From positions 1-12,256 of the forward strand of contig JALLBK010000832.1 in assembly GCA_036940085.1 (NCBI GenBank): a stretch of 12,256 nucleotides of DNA, read 5' to 3'. Shown in pieces: positions 1 through 5,305 of the stretch. A program made the position numbers and the translations under genes. The notes beneath the pieces were generated by a model. That model was not told where the DNA came from, searched no databases, and was given only the letters and a program-made list of their open reading frames with translations. This DNA comes from Discostella pseudostelligera. Its lineage: Eukaryota; Bacillariophyta; Thalassiosirophyceae; Thalassiosirales; Thalassiosiraceae. Position 1 is the first letter of the stretch. Every line of letters starts with the position of its first letter.

Positions 1-245
1 TGGTACTGGTACTGGTACTGGTACTGGTACTGGTACTGGTACTGGTACTGGTACTGGTACTCCTACTCGTACTCCTACTCGTACTCGTACTCGTACTCCT
101 ACTCCTACTCGTACTTGTACTTGTACTTGTACTTGTACTCATACTCGTACTCCTACTCCTACTCGTACTCGTACTCGTACTCGTACTCCTACTCCTACTC
201 CTACTCCTACTCCTACCCCTACCCCTACTCCTACTCCTACTCCTG
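1..245. repeat. Hexanucleotide variant repeat (TNN-TAC)x40
   Basis: Forty consecutive hexamers fill positions 1-240, and the array starts at the window edge, so it probably continues to the left. Every unit ends in TAC. The first triplet varies in blocks: ten TGG units (1-60), then TCC and TCG mixed, four TTG, one TCA, more TCG and TCC, and two CCC near 217-228. A decayed unit (TCC TGC) closes the array. The block structure suggests local expansion and homogenisation by slippage or unequal exchange. GTAC within many units is self-complementary. Whether it is translated is unknown (see the ORF at 1-396). Confidence 0.95.
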
Positions 246-396
246 CCTGACCAGCAATCCTCCTCAAGCACAACCAGAAAAATACTCCTCCAATGCTCAT
301 CTTCTCCACACCCTAGTACCCTTTTCTGATCATCTCATCATATCCATCCTCCTCCTCAGCATTCTTAGCATAGTAATAATATTATTGGAATGCTGA
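1..396 (+). CDS. Possible partial ORF: Tyr-dipeptide repeats with hydrophobic C-terminal tail
   Basis: Frame 1 is open from the window edge to a TGA at 394-396, so this could be the 3' end of a gene starting to the left. The hexamer array translates as alternating Tyr: about ten WY, then SY, LY and PY dipeptides, followed by about 50 non-repeat residues. The last ~20 residues (LIISILLLSILSIVIILLEC) are strongly hydrophobic and lie at the very C-terminus. That resembles a GPI-attachment signal or tail anchor, but T-rich DNA can produce it by chance. No family is recognised, and an array without stops can leave a frame open with no coding function. TAC is used in all 40 repeat codons with no TAT, which fits repeat expansion better than codon-level selection. 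Confidence 0.25.
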   Translation, partial: WYWYWYWYWYWYWYWYWYWYSYSYSYSYSYSYSYSYSYLYLYLYLYSYSYSYSYSYSYSYSYSYSYSYSYSYPYPYSYSYSCLTSNPPQAQPEKYSSNAHLLHTLVPFSDHLIISILLLSILSIVIILLEC

Positions 397-1233
397 CTTC
401 TTTGTCTTGCTAGAGTAAAGAGTGAGCTGAAGGGATAGCATGGAGCAAACCTAGCACAACTTCCACATATTCTTCCACGTGGCACCACCTATGGCTTCAG
501 CTGGTCATCCCTCCACGTGTAATCTCCACGTGGACTTGTATGCCACGTGTATGTGGAAATTCTGGCGCGGGAGCTTCTTGTATCTGCGGGCGGGAAGAAA
601 AAGTGAAGAGTTTGCCAATTTCGCGATGCACGAAAAGAGATATTTTTGGAGAATGCAAGAAAATGAAATCGTTTGAAATTTGTTTGTCCACAAAGGAACC
701 AGTACATTCCTTCTTAAATATGGGGGATCCATTATTTGCTTCTCCGAATTCAACTCTGCTGAGCCCCGAGTTGTGTGGATGAGAGTAGCCAGCAGCAATG
801 AGGTGTGGAAATGGGAGAAAACATGTAACAAATTTCACCCCATTCCCATTTCGTTCTTGCATCGGACGGAGAAGAAGGAAATCGTATCGGAATGTACGAT
901 ATTCAGCGATGCATGGAGTCTTGTGGTAAATTTCCACACCCTTTCTCCTTTCTCTCCTTCCAAAATGCAACAAAATTGGGCGAAAAATCCAAAAATCACG
1001 CGCGCCAATCAAGCCAGCAACAACATGAGCAAGCTCAACCATGTGGATGTGCGTGTGTACAAGAACAGCACCATCGCTGACTAGATACGAAGCCATCGGC
1101 ACCGTATCATTACCATTAAGTCCACTGCCTTGGCCCCTGCATTGGCATTGGCTCTCCTTCCGTCCAGTAGATAGCGCTCGGTGCAGATGGCAAGAGGCGA
1201 CACCCAACATCACTCTATTGAAACAAAATAATA
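397..1233. other. Intergenic stretch without a convincing gene
   Basis: This 837-bp stretch lies between the repeat ORF and the CAP protein gene. The open frames crossing it, including one of 278 codons on the minus strand (1333-497), have no recognisable domain and an unbiased composition, so I treat them as chance. It holds a cluster of CACGTG and E2F-like sites at 476-597. There are also scattered CCAAT (1004-1008) and TTGGGCGAAAA (976-986) motifs, and an A-rich leader immediately before the start at 1234. It probably contains the promoter and 5' UTR of the downstream gene. Confidence 0.6.
476..597. promoter_or_regulatory. Cluster of four CACGTG palindromes plus two E2F-like sites
   Basis: CACGTG occurs at 476-481, 514-519, 527-532 and 544-549, each preceded by C (CCACGTG). 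It is followed by TGGCGCGGGA at 563-572 and GGGCGGGAAG at 588-597. CACGTG is the core bound by bHLH and bZIP factors (E-box/G-box), and GGCGGGA/GGCGCGGGA resembles E2F/DP sites. Four copies in 74 bp is far above chance, where one is expected per ~4 kb. The cluster is ~640-760 bp upstream of the start at 1234, which is distant for a compact genome, so it may be an enhancer-like element or belong to an unseen transcript. Confidence 0.5.
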
Positions 1234-3009
1234 ATGCATTCATCACGTAATATCGACGACCTGGAGGCGATGCCGCCACTACCCGACATGACGGAGACCG
1301 TCGACGCCGATGAGCACCCATCGCGCCGATCATTGTTTAGCGGTCGCAAGAAGGCCGCGGCTGTCGTTGTGTCCATCGTCCTCGTCGTGGCCATTGCTGT
1401 CGGTGTGGCACTATCAGTGAAGCCCAACCAGTCTGTCCAGGCTGCTGGCATGTCGAATATTGATTATACCAAAGACAAGGGGACGGGTGAACCGTCTGTA
1501 GTTGCCACCAATGCCGATGAAAATTTAGATGCCAACGTTGTCCAAGTCGTCGACCCCGAATATCCCGAAGACATCATCTACGAAGTTGGATCTGGGCCGA
1601 GAGAGCCGGAGATGGAAGAAGCGGCGGTCGAGGTAGAACATGAAGATAATGTCAATACCTCCGAGAAGGTCCCGGTCAATGACGAGGAGACTTCCAGCGG
1701 GCTTACTGAATTTCAGGGCCCCCTCACGGACTTTATCGTAACGGGAGATATCGCGCGTATTTCCGTCGCCTCCAATGATCAGTGCGCGAATGCCGATGAG
1801 GGATTATTGTACATTGAGCTTAAGACTGATAAGTATCCATGGGAGAATTCTTGGACGCTGAAGGATGATCAGGGAGTAGTGATTTTATCTGGCCCACCGG
1901 GAGGCGGACAGTATGATAGATTGACCAAGTATGTTGGTTCCCTGTGCACCACGTCGGGGACGTACACTGTCACTCTTACGGACAAGGGTGCTGACGGTAT
2001 TTGCTGTGAATATGGTGCGGGAAGTATGCTTATCAAAGTTAACGGAGAGGTTGTCGCCTCGACGGATGAGTCTAATTTTGACAAGTTCGAGAATGTCATC
2101 TTTGTTTCGGCACTGGAGGGGGGTGGTGGCACCAATCCGGAACCCGCTCCCACGCCAACCAATAAACCTGTGGCTGCTCCTGTCCCAGGTTTTGATAAGG
2201 CCCAACTGTACGCTGTCGATATCAACTTGCTCACCGACAAGTACGGAGGTGAAACAGGATACACATTGACCAAAATGTCCAACAATCAGGTCCTTGTGAA
2301 CAAACCCAAAGGAAGCTTCAAGGGCAACACCATGTACAAGAGATCCCTTCTGGTCGAGGGCGGAAAGTACCGTCTCACAATTGATGATGCCATGCTTGGA
2401 ATTCAAAGTCCGGGATATCTCGCTGTCAAGGTACAAGGAGAGGAGGTCATGTTCGCCAACAAAGCCCTCAGCTACATCATTCGTGTTGGCTACCAGCCTA
2501 CCATGACTGCACGTGAAAAGCAGTGGCTTACCGAGCACAATAACCGCCGTAAGGCATTCCACGAAAGTGAGGGCGTGACGTACAAACGCCTCGTTTGGTC
2601 ACCAGACCTGGCAGCAGCTGCGTCCACGTGGGTGGACGAGCTCGTTAAAACTTGTCAACCCAGCAGTGAATCGGGCATTATCGACGGTGAGAACATATCC
2701 GCCCGAGCGTCGTCTGTGGAACGGGATGAATCGCCAGCGAGGATTCTCGAACGGTGGGCAGATTTCAAAGTTGGCAAGCCCTACCCCCAAAATAATTCTA
2801 GAACTCAAGTCCTGTGGAGGACGACACGCTTTGTTGGGTGTGCGGATAAGATGGTCATGAACGCTGATGGTATACGTTGTTACGCTTCTGTATGCAGGTA
2901 TGATCGAGCTGGAAATTGCGCCATGGGTCAATATTCGGATTGGAAAATTCCAACCCTAATGGATCACACGAGATGTGGTCCAACTTGCCCCAACGATACA
3001 TGTTACTAA
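1234..3009 (+). CDS. Type II membrane protein with C-terminal CAP/SCP (PR-1-like) domain
   Basis: 591 aa from a single uninterrupted ORF. Residues 1-39 are a charged cytosolic segment and ~41-62 a hydrophobic helix (signal anchor), with no cleavage site obvious. An acidic linker follows (~85-160). Two related beta-rich units come next, at ~188-293 and ~322-417, each opening with an 'LxTDKY' motif. The first contains GADGICCEYGAG, the second is a diverged copy without the cysteines, and a Pro-rich hinge (PEPAPTPT) separates them. A CAP domain occupies ~426-565: LTEHNNRRK, LVWSPDLAAAASTWVDEL, GENIS, TQVLWRTTRFVGC and SVCRYDRAGNC match the CAP signatures. A Cys-rich end follows (CGPTCPNDTC). CAP proteins are usually secreted, with roles in defence, lipid binding or matrix. 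The His residues that normally precede GENI and TQVVW appear replaced (Ser/Glu region; NSRTQ). Topology suggests an ectodomain in the secretory pathway or at the cell surface. The CAP call is strong; the function is unknown. Confidence 0.87.
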   Translation: MHSSRNIDDLEAMPPLPDMTETVDADEHPSRRSLFSGRKKAAAVVVSIVLVVAIAVGVALSVKPNQSVQAAGMSNIDYTKDKGTGEPSVVATNADENLDANVVQVVDPEYPEDIIYEVGSGPREPEMEEAAVEVEHEDNVNTSEKVPVNDEETSSGLTEFQGPLTDFIVTGDIARISVASNDQCANADEGLLYIELKTDKYPWENSWTLKDDQGVVILSGPPGGGQYDRLTKYVGSLCTTSGTYTVTLTDKGADGICCEYGAGSMLIKVNGEVVASTDESNFDKFENVIFVSALEGGGGTNPEPAPTPTNKPVAAPVPGFDKAQLYAVDINLLTDKYGGETGYTLTKMSNNQVLVNKPKGSFKGNTMYKRSLLVEGGKYRLTIDDAMLGIQSPGYLAVKVQGEEVMFANKALSYIIRVGYQPTMTAREKQWLTEHNNRRKAFHESEGVTYKRLVWSPDLAAAASTWVDELVKTCQPSSESGIIDGENISARASSVERDESPARILERWADFKVGKPYPQNNSRTQVLWRTTRFVGCADKMVMNADGIRCYASVCRYDRAGNCAMGQYSDWKIPTLMDHTRCGPTCPNDTCY

Positions 3010-3366
3010 GAGGGCTCTGGGCTATGTTCATGATTTTGCTGATGGCCGTTGAAATTATTATTCTGTTGTCCAACTTTACTCCAGGAGTTCTATGTGTTGC
3101 GTCCGGTATGATGATCAGTCTCTGTTGTGTCTCTTAGATTTTGCCGAAGAGTGCCTCTCAGATTAATCCGAGGAGTGCTAAATTTAATATGTATTACTTT
3201 TTCAATCAAGTACTACTGAATAGTCATTCAATCAATGAAAGGGAGACGCGGAAGTCGGCATTGACTTAAGATCTCAAGGTATTGATTCATTCGATGGTGG
3301 AATCGAGAGGGTCGAGGGCACATCATCATACAAGAGAGGGTATCGGTATGGGCATGCTCGTTCGTA

Positions 3367-3490
3367 CACGTGGAAGCTCGTGGAAGCGATCTCGCGGGTG
3401 ACCTGTACACGTGGAATCGATTTGGCGGGAGACCTGTGAACGTGGAAGTGATTTGGCGGGAGATTACTTACACGTGGCAGTAATATTTTG
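3367..3490 (+). promoter_or_regulatory. ~31-bp tandem repeat carrying G-box and E2F-like motifs
   Basis: Units aligned on TGGAA(G/T)CGAT-like starts lie at 3381, 3412, 3443 and 3475, spaced 31, 31 and 32 bp, with a truncated unit at 3371. CACGTG occurs at 3367-3372, 3408-3413 and 3471-3476, with a diverged AACGTG at 3439-3444. TTTGGCGGGA occurs at 3421-3430 and 3452-3461, with a diverged CTCGCGGGTG at 3391-3400. TTTGGCGGGA matches the E2F/DP consensus. Unit length near three helical turns would place successive sites on the same DNA face. It is ~150-270 bp upstream of the HDAC start, so a promoter role is plausible but inferred. Confidence 0.65.
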
Positions 3491-3542
3491 CGGCGGCGGC
3501 GCGCGGCAACCGGCAACCGCAATCAACAACCATAACCAAACC

Positions 3543-3575
3543 ATGACCATGGCATCGCCGTTACCGTTGCCATAG
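3543..3575 (+). other. Short upstream ORF in the HDAC leader
   Basis: ATG at 3543 (second ATG at 3549) begins a 10-codon ORF (MTMASPLPLP) ending with TAG at 3573-3575. It is in the same frame as the HDAC start at 3636, with no further stop in the intervening 20 codons. It would act as a uORF if transcription starts upstream of 3543. Alternatively, the CCATAG at 3570-3575 could be a splice acceptor of a 5' intron, which would extend the HDAC N-terminus. The sequence alone cannot decide. Confidence 0.35.
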
Positions 3576-3635
3576 AATCGTCATCTCCACTACAGTACCG
3601 GCATTGAATCGCGGAGGAAGTCGTCGGGGACGGTC

Positions 3636-5213
3636 ATGTCCGTCGGCACCAGCAACAAGAAGTTCAAGAGAGACCTGTCGGCAACAACTGAGCACCGAAC
3701 TGGTCTTGTATTCGAATCTGGGTCAAACCATTTCGATCGACATAACAAGCTTCATGTAGAACGTCCATGCCGCATTAAAAAAGTTGAAGAGTATCTCACA
3801 AAAGTCAAAACAGCAGGTGGAAGATCTATTGCTGACAGGTGTCAGTTGTTGGAAAGTCGTGAATGTACGCCCAGTAATGACGACGACGGCAGCTCTGAAG
3901 CACCTTGGCTCGGTGACTACGACTATTTGAAGGTTCATTTACCAGGCTATATGCAAGTGTGAGTGCAAAGAATTATCCGGCGAGTAATTCTTTTATCTAT
4001 ATTTTGCGATTTCAAACTGTAACCCGCTCTCTATAATCACATTCACATGTGGCTAGGCTCGAGAGAGTATCGAAATGCAACTGCCATAATCGCCTCGACA
4101 TCGAGGCGGAACAATTCAAATCAATATACTTTACCACTGACTCTTTTCGTGAAGCAAAGGCTGCAGCATCGTCTCTGTGTCATCTTGTTTCACGTATTGC
4201 ATCAGGCAAACTCGACAATGGATTCGCTGTTATCCGTCCTCCGGGTCATCATGCCGAGCCAAATGGTGAATTTCAATCTCGTTGCTTCCATTTCGATTCC
4301 ATCTGCTGATATTCTAACTTTAATTGTTCATAAATCTCGTGCCAATTTCTCAATTTAGGAGCAGGAGGTTATTGTGTAATAAATAATGTAGCTGTTGCAG
4401 CGAAATATGCTCAAGAGAAGTTGGGCATGCAGAAGATCCTCATTGTTGATTGGGATGGTAAGCAACTATCTTTCGCTCCGAAGAACATCATTACACCACA
4501 TGCTCATACTTCTCTCTTTGTCTCATAAAGTGCATCATGGAAATGGAACGCAAAAATGCTTTTTTGATGACCCCGACGTCCTATGTGTCTCTGTTCATCG
4601 GCACCACGGTGGAAATTTTTATCCCTTCTTGCAATATGGCGGCGCCAAAAGTGTTGGAACGGGTGCTGGGGAAGGCTTCAACATTAATGTTGGCTGGAAC
4701 GAAAACAATATGGGCGACGACGAATATCTCGTTGTTTGGGAGAAACTACTGATGCCGGTCGCTGAAGAATTCAACCCGGATTTAGTTCTTGTCAGTGCCG
4801 GATTTGATGCAGCCCGAGGCGATGTTGGTGAATGTTTGGTTACGCCCGAGTGCTTTGCTCGATTGACACGTAGACTCAAAATGTTGGCTGGTGGAAAGGT
4901 TGTGTTGTCACTGGAGGGCGGATATGTTAGAAGTGTTTTATGTGAATGCATTGAGAACGTACTAGAGTCGTTGCTTGATTCCAATAGTACCGACAGATGC
5001 CGAATGGAGTTAGAGGAATTCAACAAGAACGTCGGTGATAATGACATGCTAGATTGTATCTGTCCTTCTGCGGCTAGAAGCATCCAAGATACAATTAAGG
5101 TACACTCGAAGTATTGGAACTGCCTGAAGAGCGAATGCCAAGACAGTGACGAACCCTCTAGCGAGACAAATGGTCATCGCGGCTCATCCGATAGTTGCGT
5201 GTTGAAACATTAG
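3636..5213 (+). CDS. Class II histone deacetylase (four exons)
   Basis: Spliced product of 437 aa from exons 3636-3958, 4057-4265, 4359-4457 and 4531-5213; junction phases agree and restore one continuous deacetylase domain. Zn-dependent deacetylases remove acetyl groups from lysines of histones or other proteins. Visible landmarks: TGLVFE and [15 protein letters not shown] at the N-terminus of the domain; RPPGHHAEP with the catalytic His pair H172/H173; [26 protein letters not shown] with zinc ligands D210 and H212; [10 protein letters not shown] with zinc ligand D303; LEGGY with transition-state Tyr Y342. The Tyr, rather than the His of metazoan class IIa enzymes, points to an active enzyme of the HDAC6/HDAC10/plant HDA5-15-18 type. 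The ~65-aa tail is Ser/Asp-rich and has no recognised domain, so there is no zinc-finger UBP or second catalytic domain as in HDAC6. The start at 3636 is the first ATG after an in-frame stop at 3573. Its stop is 92 bp from that of the convergent gene. Confidence 0.94.
3959..4056 (+). other. HDAC intron 1
   Basis: 98 bp, donor GTGAGT and acceptor GGCTAG. The exon ends with CAA-GT and resumes with G-CTC, giving Val at the junction (phase 2). Translation across it joins the expected N-terminal and central parts of the deacetylase domain. Confidence 0.85.
4266..4358 (+). other. HDAC intron 2
   Basis: 93 bp, donor GTGAAT and acceptor TTTAG after a T-rich tract. Splicing (phase 1) gives [19 protein letters not shown], the conserved order of the family. 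Confidence 0.9.
4458..4530 (+). other. HDAC intron 3
   Basis: 73 bp, donor GTAAGC and acceptor ATAAAG. Splicing (phase 1) restores [11 protein letters not shown], the zinc-binding motif, so the junction is well supported. Confidence 0.92.
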
Positions 5214-5305
5214 ATTATTTCAAGATCATTTAACACTTGTATTTTAATTATGGTGTACATGAATTGTGCATTAAGATGTTCACATACTACCCAATCCAAA
5301 CTTGA
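5214..5305. other. Short convergent spacer between HDAC and GNAT/MIOX-like genes
   Basis: 92 AT-rich bases separate the two stop codons (TAG at 5211-5213; TGA on the minus strand at 5308-5306). Both 3' UTRs and poly(A) sites must lie here or overlap the opposite coding region. I see no strong hairpin terminator, as expected for a nuclear genome. Confidence 0.6.

Larger units (their letters stand above)
3010..3635. other. Intergenic region: 3' UTR of CAP gene and promoter of HDAC gene
   Basis: 626 bp between two genes on the same strand. The first ~200 bp are T-rich and hold a short imperfect direct repeat (CGAAGAGTGC / CGAGGAGTGC around 3147-3180), a likely 3' UTR. From ~3367 to 3490 there is a ~31-bp tandem repeat with CACGTG and TTTGGCGGGA. 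A GC-rich run of CGG triplets and two copies of GGCAACCG follow (~3490-3520), then a short upstream ORF at 3543-3575. Confidence 0.7.

Noticed and set aside
1..240. Telomeric or CRISPR-like array
   Set aside because: The unit is six bases without spacers and does not resemble TTAGGG-type telomere repeats; it is a simple variant microsatellite.
497..1333. 278-codon minus-strand ORF across the upstream intergenic region
   Set aside because: No recognisable domain, irregular composition, and it overlaps the start of the CAP gene; long open frames occur by chance at this base composition.
1885..2562. 225-codon minus-strand ORF inside the CAP gene
   Set aside because: Complement of a convincing coding sequence with no domain of its own.
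2510..2630. Two CACGTG hexamers within the CAP coding region (2510-2515, 2625-2630)
   Set aside because: Isolated, inside conserved codons, and about the number expected by chance in a window of this size.
4619..5083. 154-codon minus-strand ORF opposite HDAC exon 4
   Set aside because: Shadow of conserved deacetylase codons; Ser/Pro-rich composition typical of antisense frames.
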